64,000 nucleotides of DNA from Rhizobium brockwellii (GCF_000769405.2 NZ_CP053439.1:186001-250000), one strand, 5' to 3'. Shown: positions 54,308 to 62,731, numbered from the stretch's first letter. Program-made: numbers and translations. Notes: generated from the sequence alone by a model not told the origin.

Positions 54308-55285
54308 ATGTCAGCAATTCGCAAGCTCCTCTTCGGGCTGACTGCAGCTTTGGCCGTTGTGATTGTTGTCGGCGCCGGTTGGCTCTGGCAGGTCGCGGGC
54401 GTCTATGGGTTCAACACGATATTGCGCCGTGGCGGAACCTACTGGATCACCGTGAAGCCTGACGATGAGCGGCTATCGGCCTCGATGCAGCTGGCGTTGA
54501 AGAGCCCAGTCCCGGCCGTGCAGCCGGGGTCGCTGGTCTGGCAAGAACCAGAAATTGGCTTCGAGGTGGCGGAGCTGCCGGTGTTTGCCGATGGTCGTGA
54601 AGTCGATCGCATTTTCCTCAGCAGGATTGATCCGGCGCGCTTCCGCTTCGTCGTCCACAATGCGCCCAAGGGTGATGCGGGCATTGACGAATGGGAGCAC
54701 GCCTTGCCCAAGGCCGTGCTGATCGTCAACGGCAGCTATTACGACATGCATGGCCGGCCCGACACGCCCTTCATCAGTGAGGGCGTTGCAATGGGACCGC
54801 AGCAGTATGATGCGAAGGCCGGCGCTTTCTTTGCAGACGCAAACTCCGCTGATATCCGTGATCTGACCCATCAAGATTGGGCAAGTGCCTTTGCGGGCGC
54901 GAGGAATGCCATGGTTTCCTATCCACTGCTGATTGGCAATGACGGGCAAACCCATGTGAATGTGAAAAGCCGCTGGCTGGCCAATCGAACCTTCGTCGCT
55001 AAGGATGGCTCAGGCCGTATCGTGATCGGCACCACAAAGGAGGCGTTCTTTTCTCTCGATCGGTTAGCGGAATTTCTCAAGGCGTCGCCACTTGATCTCA
55101 AAGTAGCCCTTAACCTCGACGGCGGACCCCTCGCGCACCGCAGCGTCCGATTGAACGGGTATAGCCAGAAATTTTATGCGCGATGGGAGGCGCAGGTCGA
55201 CGACGACAACGTCAGATTGCTGCGCTGGCCGATTCCTCAGGCCACCTGGGCCATGCCAATGGTTTTGACCGTCGAGCACAAATAG
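54308..55285 (+). CDS. Phosphodiester glycosidase family protein (NAGPA-like)
   Basis: 325 residues from ATG 54308 (MSAIRKLLFGLTAALAVVIV), an N-terminal signal anchor. The DUF2233/phosphodiester glycosidase core follows: FRFVVHNAPKGDAGIDEWEH, AVLIVNGSYYDMHGRPDTPF with the invariant N-G-x-Y/F, SYPLLIGNDGQTHV, IVIGTTKEAFFSLDRLAEFL and the LNLDGGPLAHRSV motif. Extracytoplasmic hydrolase of sugar phosphodiesters. First gene after tRNA-Phe. Its base use looks more AT-rich than the murA cluster, possibly marking the start of acquired DNA. Confidence 0.88.
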   Translation: MSAIRKLLFGLTAALAVVIVVGAGWLWQVAGVYGFNTILRRGGTYWITVKPDDERLSASMQLALKSPVPAVQPGSLVWQEPEIGFEVAELPVFADGREVDRIFLSRIDPARFRFVVHNAPKGDAGIDEWEHALPKAVLIVNGSYYDMHGRPDTPFISEGVAMGPQQYDAKAGAFFADANSADIRDLTHQDWASAFAGARNAMVSYPLLIGNDGQTHVNVKSRWLANRTFVAKDGSGRIVIGTTKEAFFSLDRLAEFLKASPLDLKVALNLDGGPLAHRSVRLNGYSQKFYARWEAQVDDDNVRLLRWPIPQATWAMPMVLTVEHK

Positions 55286-55372
55286 TGAAAGGAACCGCAA
55301 GTCCGAGATGAGAATGCCGGGCTCCCGATATGGGGGGCCTGAAGGCGGCCAACAAACCCCTGTGTTCAGAAG

Positions 55373-55651
55373 TTAGTGTCGCCCTTTCAATGTCTTCGCC
55401 AGCATCTCGCTCAGTGTTGCCGCCGAGAGCATGGATTCGGCCAAAAGCTTCTTGAGCTTCTGGTTCTCTTCCTCCAGTGCTCTCAACCTTTTGGCATGGA
55501 GACCGACATTCCCGAACTGCAAGGATTGCCACCGATAGAAGGTCGGCTCGCTGATACCGTGCTTGTGGCAAACATCTGCCACTGTCACTCCGGCTTGGTG
55601 CTCCTTCAGAATACCGGTAATCTGGTCGTCGTCGAATTTTCGCTTGCCCAT
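55373..55651 (-). mobile_element. Solitary IS3-family transposase orfA
   Basis: 92 residues from ATG 55651. The HTH_Tnp_1 pattern MGKRKFDDDQITGILKEHQA, CHKHGISEPTFYRWQSLQFG and the leucine zipper LRALEEENQKLKKLLAESML are typical of IS3 orfA. No orfB is present downstream (55372-55286 is too short and unlike a transposase), and no terminal inverted repeats were seen, so this is a remnant of an element. It lies directly beside the secretion genes. Confidence 0.8.
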
Positions 55652-55658
55652 CACCGCC

Positions 55659-57083
55659 TCAGTCCTCGCGAAATGCTCTGTTGAAACTGTCGAGGAGTGG
55701 TCTGACGGCATAGAGCGCCACGCTGCTTTTGCCCGTTTCGATCAGTGTCTGCGCGGGCATGCCCGCGACCAGTTCGACATCTTTCATCTTCGCCAACCGC
55801 TCGTCCGTTACACGGATCGTCGCGGCAAAGTAGGGCTGGCCGCTCTGCGGATCGGTGAGACGGTCCGCTGATACATACTCCACTCGACCTTTCAGGAGTG
55901 GCACGCGCCGCTGATTATATGGAAGGAGGTGAACCTGTGCCTCGAGCCCGGCATGGACGAGATTGATGTCTTCCGGTCTGACGTGGGCAGACACGACAAG
56001 GCGATCGGAGCGTGGCAGAAGGTCGACGAGCGGTTCACCCGCGCCGATCACCCCACCTGATGTGTGGATGCGCAGGTTCATGATTGTTCCATCTTCGGGA
56101 GCACGGATATCGGTCCTTGAGAGTTGGTCGTCGATCGCCCGCAAACGCTCGCGCAGTTGCATGATCCGGCTCTCCGTATCGCGCATGCCTTGGGCGACTT
56201 CGCTCAACCGGTCGCTCTCAAGCTTTGCGAGATCGGCCTGTGACCCGCTGATCACCTGGTAGGCACGAGAGATCTGTGCCTCGACTTGACCCTGCTGGCC
56301 ATCAAGGTCTGCTTTTTCCCGCTGGAGGTTGAGAAGTCTGCTCCTTCTTTCCAGTCCTTTGGCGCTGAGGATCGTAACCTGATCCAGTTCTTCCTGCGAG
56401 ATTGTCGCTCTGTCGGCCAGTGCCGCCTTCTGCGCGCCAAGTCCGACGATTTCTTGCCGCACCTGCGCGATCTTTTCGTTGGCGATCTGAATTTCGGCCT
56501 GCATGACCCGGCGACGGGCTTCGAAGATTTTCTGTTGCCCGATCAGAATTGCGCTGACCGTGGGGTATTTGTCCATTGCTGCCCTGAGATCCTCAGGATA
56601 GGCGACATGGTCGCCGCCCGTCTGCTCCGCAAGCAGGCGGGCGCGGCTTCCTTCGGCGTCCCAAAGTTGCCCTTGAATGCTGTCGCGCTCCGAGCGGGAC
56701 TTCGTATCGTCGAGCTCTATCACGATTTGTCCGCCCATGACCGCATCGCCGTTTTTAACGAGTATCCGTCGGACAATCCCGCCTTCCAGATGCTGAATGG
56801 TCTTGCGGCTGGACTCCGGTTCGACAACGCCGGATGCGATCGCAGCGCTTTTCAGCGGCGCCATGACCGACCAGATTCCCAATCCGACGATGAAGACCAG
56901 GATCAACAGGTTCCCCGTCCAGACAACACCTCTGAGCCCCGGCATCGGCGAAGGGGGGGCGGGTCCGCGCTGTTTCGACTCGATCACCGGCAAATAGGCC
57001 GTCTGTTGCTTGGCCAACCGCCGACCCGTCCTTGGCGAATTTGAAAATTTCGCCGGCGTTGCATCCAGTTGAACAAGGGCCAT
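55659..57083 (-). CDS. Type I secretion periplasmic adaptor (HlyD/PrsE family)
   Basis: 474 residues. A short cytoplasmic N-terminus, one TM helix (VVWTGNLLILVFIVGLGIWS, about 50-72), the biotinyl-lipoyl-like IASGVVEPESSRKTIQHLEG, long coiled coils (about 130-300, e.g. LQREKADLDGQQGQVEAQIS) and the C-terminal HlyD motif with MPAQTLIETGKSSVALY then PLLDSFNRAFRED. Links an inner-membrane ABC exporter to an outer-membrane TolC protein, which is not encoded here. It follows the ABC gene by 14 bp on the same strand. Confidence 0.93.
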   Translation of the reverse strand: MALVQLDATPAKFSNSPRTGRRLAKQQTAYLPVIESKQRGPAPPSPMPGLRGVVWTGNLLILVFIVGLGIWSVMAPLKSAAIASGVVEPESSRKTIQHLEGGIVRRILVKNGDAVMGGQIVIELDDTKSRSERDSIQGQLWDAEGSRARLLAEQTGGDHVAYPEDLRAAMDKYPTVSAILIGQQKIFEARRRVMQAEIQIANEKIAQVRQEIVGLGAQKAALADRATISQEELDQVTILSAKGLERRSRLLNLQREKADLDGQQGQVEAQISRAYQVISGSQADLAKLESDRLSEVAQGMRDTESRIMQLRERLRAIDDQLSRTDIRAPEDGTIMNLRIHTSGGVIGAGEPLVDLLPRSDRLVVSAHVRPEDINLVHAGLEAQVHLLPYNQRRVPLLKGRVEYVSADRLTDPQSGQPYFAATIRVTDERLAKMKDVELVAGMPAQTLIETGKSSVALYAVRPLLDSFNRAFRED

Positions 57084-57097
57084 GGCAGCGTTTCTCC

Positions 57098-58813
57098 CTA
57101 TGTTCCTGTTCGAGACGGTGGTTGAAGATAGGTTTCGTAAATCCGCTCGCTGTCGCCGACGGCAGCCACAGTCCCGTCACGCATGATGGCAATCTTGTTG
57201 GTGACTGGCAGGATCCCCATCCGGTGAGTTATGATAACGACGGTCATCCCCCTGGATTTCATGCGCTCGATTGCCGTGAACAGCATGCGTTCGCCGTCAT
57301 AATCCAGGCTCGAATTCGGATCGTCGAGAACGATCAGAGACGGATTTCCATAGGCCGCCCGTGCCAAGCCCAGTTGTTGGCGCTGCGCTCGAAGGAGCAG
57401 GTTTCCACCTTCACCGATATCGGTCTCGTAGCCCTGGGGCAGCCGCATGATCGCGTCGTGCAATCCAACCAGCTTCGCGGCGTCGATCGCCTTGCCGGGG
57501 TCTCCTCCATCCAGCCGGCCGATCACATCCTTGATCGCTCCGCCGAAAAGTTCGATGTCTTGTGGCAGATATCCGACGTGGCGGGTCCCGCCACAAAGGC
57601 GCAGAGCCGATATATCCACTCCACCAAGAAGAGCGCATCCGCTCGTTGCTTGCACAACGCCTGCTATGACGCGACCGAGTGTCGATTTCCCTGATCCCGA
57701 CGGACCGATGAGCGCTATGCAATCGCCGGGCGCGAGGCGCAATGTGATGCCTGTCAATATCGGCCGATTGCCGAATGGCTTGATATAGCTGACGTTATCG
57801 AGAACGAGGCCATTGGGTTCCGGTAGCGGCACCATTCGGGCATCGTGTTCAGATGCAACTGATATCAGCATTCTGTTCAAGCGATTGAAGGCATTGCGCG
57901 CAAACGTAAAGGAGCGCCACGCCCCTATTGCGCCCTCGATTGGTGCAAGCCCGCGCCCGAGCAGCAGGCTCGCAACGAAGATGATTCCAGCACTGCCATT
58001 GTTCGCGAGCACCAGCCACGTCGCCGATCCCATCATGAGGATCTGCGCCAGTGTGCGGATCGATTTGGAGAAACCAAGAATGATCTCCGTCCGATGCATC
58101 GCGATGTCCTGCGCCCTTCTTGCCATTTCCGCGTCGCGATAGACGATCAGCGCTGCGCCGTCCTGCATGCCCATTGCCCGGATCACCTCGATATTTTTGA
58201 GGGCGGTCGTAAATCGGATATAGCTCCTCGAAAGAGCAAGATTGGCGTGGGCAAGCGGCTCGCGCGTCGCCAGTTCCGTCATGACCGCAAACAGCAGAAG
58301 TGCAACTGCGCTCAGAAGACCGATGGTCCCAAGCAGCGGATGAACAAGAAAGAGCAGGAACAGGAATACCGGTGCCCAGGGAACATCAAAAAAGAGCGAG
58401 CTAGCCGGTGAATCGAGGAACTGGCGTAGTGCGGCCAGGTCCCTGTAGCATTCCGTGGCGCCTCCAGTATCGGCGCGAGCGGCATATTCGAACGATGCTG
58501 TCAGCACCAGGGGCCGCAGCCTGTGGTCCAGCCAGCTGCCGATGCGCGAAAGAGCTGCCCTGCGTACGATATCCAGCGTGGACCCGACCACCACGGCGAT
58601 GGCGATGATCATCGTCAGCATCAGCAGCGTGTCGGCGCTTCGGCTCGACAGGACCCTGTCATAGATCTGCAGGAGATAGATGGAAGGCGCGAGAAGAAAG
58701 AGATTGTAGCCGCAGCTGTAGAGGAAGACCAACCCGAAGGCTCCGGCACAAGCCCGGAGCGCAACAACAAGCTGCGTCGGCGGGCGCGGTGGCTTTATGG
58801 AAATCGTTGTCAT
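57098..58813 (-). CDS. Type I secretion ABC exporter (PrtD/PrsD-like) with degenerate signature motif
   Basis: 571 residues from ATG 58813 (MTTISIKPPRPPTQLVVALR); ATG 58831 or a TTG at 58870 are possible. Six TM helices (about 20-320) then an ABC domain: Walker A GPSGSGKSTLGRVIAGV, Q-loop YLPQDIELFGG. The signature, normally LSGGQRQR, reads LLRAQRQQ in GEGGNLLLRAQRQQLGLARA, and Walker B ends LDDP (Asp about 498) where LDEP is usual. The H-loop is VIITHRM. The genome may have a second, canonical exporter. Cargo is probably the adjacent glycine-rich proteins. Confidence 0.88.
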   Translation of the reverse strand: MTTISIKPPRPPTQLVVALRACAGAFGLVFLYSCGYNLFLLAPSIYLLQIYDRVLSSRSADTLLMLTMIIAIAVVVGSTLDIVRRAALSRIGSWLDHRLRPLVLTASFEYAARADTGGATECYRDLAALRQFLDSPASSLFFDVPWAPVFLFLLFLVHPLLGTIGLLSAVALLLFAVMTELATREPLAHANLALSRSYIRFTTALKNIEVIRAMGMQDGAALIVYRDAEMARRAQDIAMHRTEIILGFSKSIRTLAQILMMGSATWLVLANNGSAGIIFVASLLLGRGLAPIEGAIGAWRSFTFARNAFNRLNRMLISVASEHDARMVPLPEPNGLVLDNVSYIKPFGNRPILTGITLRLAPGDCIALIGPSGSGKSTLGRVIAGVVQATSGCALLGGVDISALRLCGGTRHVGYLPQDIELFGGAIKDVIGRLDGGDPGKAIDAAKLVGLHDAIMRLPQGYETDIGEGGNLLLRAQRQQLGLARAAYGNPSLIVLDDPNSSLDYDGERMLFTAIERMKSRGMTVVIITHRMGILPVTNKIAIMRDGTVAAVGDSERIYETYLQPPSRTGT

Positions 58814-58916
58814 TACCAGATCTCGCTGCATTGGATACTGACGAGAAAAGACTGCGTGCTGGTTCAGCAATTCAGGAGGGTCGCCAGCCGAAACCGGCGA
58901 CCCTCAGAGTCTGAGT

Positions 58917-59489
58917 TCATGAGCCGAGATGGCTGACGTCGATATGGCCGAAGGCGTTTATGAAATGATCCATATCATTGTTCACCGTCGTCGTTTCAGG
59001 GTCCGAGTGAACCAATGCTGACGAGATGTCGCCGCCGAGAGCCTGGTTGCCATTACCGCCGTTGCCGCCGACGCCTGCGAGGATGGTGGCATGCTGATCG
59101 GCCACGAGCTGCGTATATTGTGTCGCGGTCGTAGCCGCATTCACCGTAGCCGTGTCACCGCCGCTCGTGTTTCCCTGATCACCGTTGGAGTGAGCGTTTC
59201 CGCCCGCGCCGCCGGCGCCGCTGGTGAGCGATGCCAGGAAGCCGTTCTGGGCCTGGCTGAAGCCACCGGGTCCGCCACCGCCGGCGTCCCAATCTGCCGT
59301 CTGCCAAACATGATCGCCGTTGTGCAGATGGGTATCTGCCCCGTCGACCGTTTGTACCGGGTTCACATACGCAACCGGGTTGTAGTTAATGTTCCCATCG
59401 TTGTGGCCGTCACCGCCGTTGCCGGCATTCGCGTCACCCGCATCCGGGTTGTGGAGTTGAATCGTGTCAGATATTTGTGGAATAGGCAT
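58917..59489 (-). CDS. Glycine-rich putative type I secretion cargo A, 190 aa
   Basis: 190 residues with a strong SD (AGAAGGAG, eight bases) before ATG 59489. No signal peptide. Composition is dominated by Gly, Asn, Ala, Asp and His: NAGNGGDGHNDGNINYNP (about 21-38), a GAGGAGGNAHSNGDQGNTSG core and ADQHATILAGVGGNGGNGN (130-148). The last segment is nearly identical in plan to the module ends of the divergent 364-residue protein. No RTX nonapeptides. Its gene is upstream of, and on the same strand as, the exporter (104 bp), suggesting co-regulated secretion through it. Confidence 0.75.
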   Translation of the reverse strand: MPIPQISDTIQLHNPDAGDANAGNGGDGHNDGNINYNPVAYVNPVQTVDGADTHLHNGDHVWQTADWDAGGGGPGGFSQAQNGFLASLTSGAGGAGGNAHSNGDQGNTSGGDTATVNAATTATQYTQLVADQHATILAGVGGNGGNGNQALGGDISSALVHSDPETTTVNNDMDHFINAFGHIDVSHLGS

Positions 59490-60083
59490 TGATTTCGCTC
59501 CTTCTACTTCGTTTCGTCCGTGTTCCTTTTACGGCGTCCCCTTACGGCGTGGGTATTCAGATGTCACCGCCAGCCAATACAACCGCGAGAGAATATTGCC
59601 TGCGATTTAATCTATGGGCTACCCGGATATTCGGTGACATTCCTTCGAATGTATACTTGAAGGTGCCGGAAAGTTATTTTGGATTAGTACGAAGTAATTT
59701 GGCGTGGGATGGAATGGTCATGATCTCTCGCCGAAGCGACGCCGCCTTTTTGAAGAGGCCGCCCCATAGCGAACCGGCTGTATTCCGGGGTTCTGATCAG
59801 GTAGCGCTTGGCAAAGACGATCTGTCCGGGTCTCAAAAAACGTTTATGTGCAATCGCGCGAAAGATGCGGGACCTCTAATCCGAAAGCGGATTGAGTGCT
59901 CGCAAACTCGCACAACGGGCGCTGCGGTCATGACAGCCAAATGGCTACAGTCCTAGCCGACGGGATGTAGACGAATTGCAGGCTCTGCTTTTCTGACGTT
60001 CAGATGCACAATGCCTGAACAATTCAGGCTGCATGGCGCCGCACGCTCGGTGGACGTGCGGTTGACCGCGGATGGAGACGGTA
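59490..60083. other. 594-bp divergent intergenic region between the two glycine-rich genes
   Basis: AT-richer than the surroundings. It contains a 9-bp direct repeat TTACGGCGT at 59529-59537 and 59542-59550 (13 bp apart), 40-60 bp upstream of cargo A's start. An open frame at 59489-59956 encodes no recognisable protein, has poor codon bias and I treat it as noise. The region should carry divergent promoters for both glycine-rich genes. Confidence 0.5.
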
Positions 60084-61178
60084 ATGGCGGAAACTCGTTC
60101 CTTATTGGAAGACTTGCCCAAGGCGGGCACCGATCAACACCTCGCCTCCAATGTGGCCGCGGGGCATCTGGCGCTGGTGCCGACTTGGCTTCCATTGGAT
60201 GTCGCTTCTGGTCCAAGCTCTAATTCAGCCGGCAGCGGTGGCGATGGGATAAGCGAAGGCGTGATCAGCAGCAACGCGTTGGCCGTCTTCATGCCGTCCA
60301 ATGCCGCTATTGCGGGACCTCATTCGGGCGCCGATGCCTTCCAGGGCAATGATGCGCTGATCAATCAGCATCCCACCGAAATGGCCGGAATAGGCGGGAA
60401 TGGCGGAAGCGGCAATGTTGCCATCGGCGGCGGCGATGGCGCCAATCATGCCGGCAGCGGGGGCAATGGGCTTTTCTACGGCGGACTCGTCAGCACCGAA
60501 GTCGCGCTGTTTGCCCCCGTGAATACTGCCGTGGCTGCAGGCCCCGGCGCGACGGCTCACGCTGAGCAATCGAATAACGCCCTGTTCCTGCAGGGCGCAA
60601 CCCAGATCGGCGGCATGGGCGGCTCGGGCGGAGACCATAACGTCGCGAGCCATGGCCCGTCGATGAGCCCAGGAACTGCGCTGACATTGACCGGCGACTT
60701 TTATGCGGGTCATGGCGGCGATGGATATTTCGTCGGCACTATGGTCGACGTGAGTATCGCCATCTTCTCACCGATCAACATCGCCATCGGCGCCGCGGGC
60801 GGCGCGGCGGAGGCCCATCAGACAAACAATGTCATTTTCGATCAGGGCGCTGTACAGATCGCAGGCATCGGCGGCAATGGCGGTGGCTTCAACCTGTCGT
60901 CAGACACGATTTTCACCGGCAACCATGCGCTCGGCGGTGGCGGTGACGGGGTCGGATCGTCAACCGGCAGCATGGTCGATGTCAATTTCGGCTATTTCCA
61001 TCCCATCAACATTGCCGTTCCCGCCGGCGGGACGGCGGACGCCCAACAGATCGATCATGTTCTCTATGACCAACATGCGCTCCAGTTGGCCGGCATCGCC
61101 GGCCACGGCGGAGAAGGCAACCTCACCGACGCCCATTCGGCGCTCGTAGACGACATTCTGGCCTTCATGCATAGCTAG
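60084..61178 (+). CDS. Glycine-rich modular protein, four tandem ~75-residue repeats (putative T1SS cargo B)
   Basis: 364 residues from ATG 60084 (MAETRSLLEDLPKAGTDQHL), with GGAG seven bases upstream; the ATG at 60072 is closer to no SD. Modules at about 48-115, 122-191, 207-272 and 282-346 share the order (A)G-GG-G...V....A.F.P.N.A, then Q.N..L..Q.A.Q-I-AGIGGNGG..N: for example ALFAPVNTAVAAG and IFSPINIAIGAAG, with QIAGIGGNGGG. No signal peptide, no Cys and no RTX. The C-terminus SALVDDILAFMHS (hydrophobic with acidic residues) could be an export signal. Unknown family. Confidence 0.78.
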   Translation: MAETRSLLEDLPKAGTDQHLASNVAAGHLALVPTWLPLDVASGPSSNSAGSGGDGISEGVISSNALAVFMPSNAAIAGPHSGADAFQGNDALINQHPTEMAGIGGNGGSGNVAIGGGDGANHAGSGGNGLFYGGLVSTEVALFAPVNTAVAAGPGATAHAEQSNNALFLQGATQIGGMGGSGGDHNVASHGPSMSPGTALTLTGDFYAGHGGDGYFVGTMVDVSIAIFSPINIAIGAAGGAAEAHQTNNVIFDQGAVQIAGIGGNGGGFNLSSDTIFTGNHALGGGGDGVGSSTGSMVDVNFGYFHPINIAVPAGGTADAQQIDHVLYDQHALQLAGIAGHGGEGNLTDAHSALVDDILAFMHS

Positions 61179-61237
61179 AGCAGGATGATTTTAGGCCGGG
61201 TCGCCGAAAACCACTCACACTTTTCGGCATCATTCTC
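61177..61237. repeat. Rhizobial short palindromic repeat, copy 4 (reverse orientation)
   Basis: Reverse complement contains GAGAATGATGCCGAAAAGTG then TGAGTGGTTTTCGGCGACCC, nearly identical to copy 1 near 2750. It overlaps the stop codon of cargo B. Confidence 0.7.
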
Positions 61238-61993
61238 CAGCGGGTAGAATCCCAATTTGCATGGCAGTGGCTCAAATGCACGAAACCGTTCTTCGTGCGA
61301 TCTTTCAAGCCATCTGTTGAATTGTTCCCCCCGCCCGGCATTCGTCTCCTTGGCCGACATGGCACTGAACGGCGGGCTCCCGAGATGCCGCACCTTCCAC
61401 CATGACCTCATCAGCATTGCCGCCGATTTCGGCCGCCAGGGGCCGGACCTCTGCCCAGCACCCGGTGGTGCCGGCGCAGTGCTGCCTGAGTGAAGCAACT
61501 GGTATTATTGCGTCATTAGAGCGCAGTTTCACTAATCATAACGGGTAATCAGCGATCTCAGGCTTTTGTTGCTTTTCGCGTTTGTCGCTTTGCTGTCGGG
61601 TCTGCGACTGCTTTGAATTGAGATAGGGAAACAAAGCCCGGCCGATCGGCAAGTCGCTATATCCAATGGCGCTTTCCTGAATGGGTCTGTCGCAGATCGG
61701 GTGCCTTTTCAGTGCCTTTGAAAGCTTTGTTGACCCGCTTGCCGTACGTGAATTCAGCGAAAGCTGGAAAGTCTGCAGCGACAAGTCGAACCAGCAGGCC
61801 TTTATAAAAAATCTCTTCAATGTGCTCTGCAAGCCCAGTTATCTATCGTTGATATCTTATAAACTATAAGAATTATCATGAGAGGTCAGACTATTGATAT
61901 CCGAAATACACTCGCTTTTTCTCATGACATGGAGTGAGAACAGGAATAATATGACCAGCTGTTGCGTTGCAAATATTCTTGGGGAGCACGCAA
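61179..61993. other. 815-bp AT-rich region without a confident gene
   Basis: Contains the palindromic repeat at its left end, then several short unconvincing frames (61536-61832 minus, 98 residues; 61681-61869 plus) that resemble nothing I know. A palindrome CTTATA-AAC-TATAAG lies at 61856-61870, 124 bp before the LuxR gene. Local GC content drops markedly from about 61.7 kb. Likely regulatory region and insertion scar. Confidence 0.45.
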
Positions 61994-62731
61994 GTGTCCG
62001 ACATTACTGGAAATAAGCGCCGTATGGGGCGCAATGCACCAACTGTGATCATCATCGAGCATTCTACATTGGCGCGCACGACCGTGGTGAAGCTTCTTGA
62101 GCGTGAACTCGTTGGATGGAACGTTATAGATTTGATCTCGACCGAGAGTCTCGATAGTGCTCTTGGAACTGAGGTGCGTTTGATTGTATTGGATCTGGCC
62201 GGCAGAGGTGTTGAGAGCACCAGCCTGCGTGACGATCTCGCGGCGATTGCTGCACGTTTTCCTGAGGCTCCTGTCACGTTGCTCTCGGGTTCGGATGACG
62301 CCATCATAGCCCGTCAAGCACACAAGATGGGCATCAGAGGCTTTTTCTCGACTTCACTTCCCGTTGACATTGCTCTTGCCGGTCTTCATCTCGTTCTGGC
62401 AGGAGGAACATTTTTCCCGCAGCTATTGGGAGCCGTTACAGCTGGCTCAAGCGAGCATAGTCCGGCCAGAAATGAGGCCGAAAAGAGCTTGGATGATAGG
62501 ACGCAGTACCTGGCGTTTGCCGATTTCACTCCCCGGGAGGCGGATGTCCTCGCAGAGTTGCAATGCGGCTGTTCAAATAAGGTCATTGCAGGAAAACTCA
62601 ATTTGTCGGGGCATACGGTGAAGATGCATTTGCAACACATAATGCGCAAGTTGCAGGCGCAGAACCGCACTGAAGTGGTTGCCCGCTTAATTCAAAGAGC
62701 CGCCGGTGGGCCCGACGTCTCGCCGGGTTAG
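61994..62731 (+). CDS. LuxR-type regulator with receiver-like N-terminus
   Basis: 245 residues from a GTG at 61994, preceded by GGGGAG seven bases upstream. Receiver-like domain (about 15-130): the expected acidic pair is replaced by IIIEHSTLA, while VRLIVLDLAGRG still offers an Asp; phosphorylation is therefore uncertain. The C-terminal LuxR HTH (about 175-235) reads FADFTPREADVLAELQCGCS, NKVIAGKLNLSGHTVKMHLQ and IMRKLQAQNRTEVVARLIQR. Position next to the glycine-rich/T1SS group makes it the likely local regulator, but no target site is proven. Confidence 0.85.
   Translation: MSDITGNKRRMGRNAPTVIIIEHSTLARTTVVKLLERELVGWNVIDLISTESLDSALGTEVRLIVLDLAGRGVESTSLRDDLAAIAARFPEAPVTLLSGSDDAIIARQAHKMGIRGFFSTSLPVDIALAGLHLVLAGGTFFPQLLGAVTAGSSEHSPARNEAEKSLDDRTQYLAFADFTPREADVLAELQCGCSNKVIAGKLNLSGHTVKMHLQHIMRKLQAQNRTEVVARLIQRAAGGPDVSPG

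Noticed and set aside
59489..59956. 155-codon frame between the two glycine-rich genes
   Set aside because: No family, poor codon bias and no SD; lies in the probable divergent promoter region.
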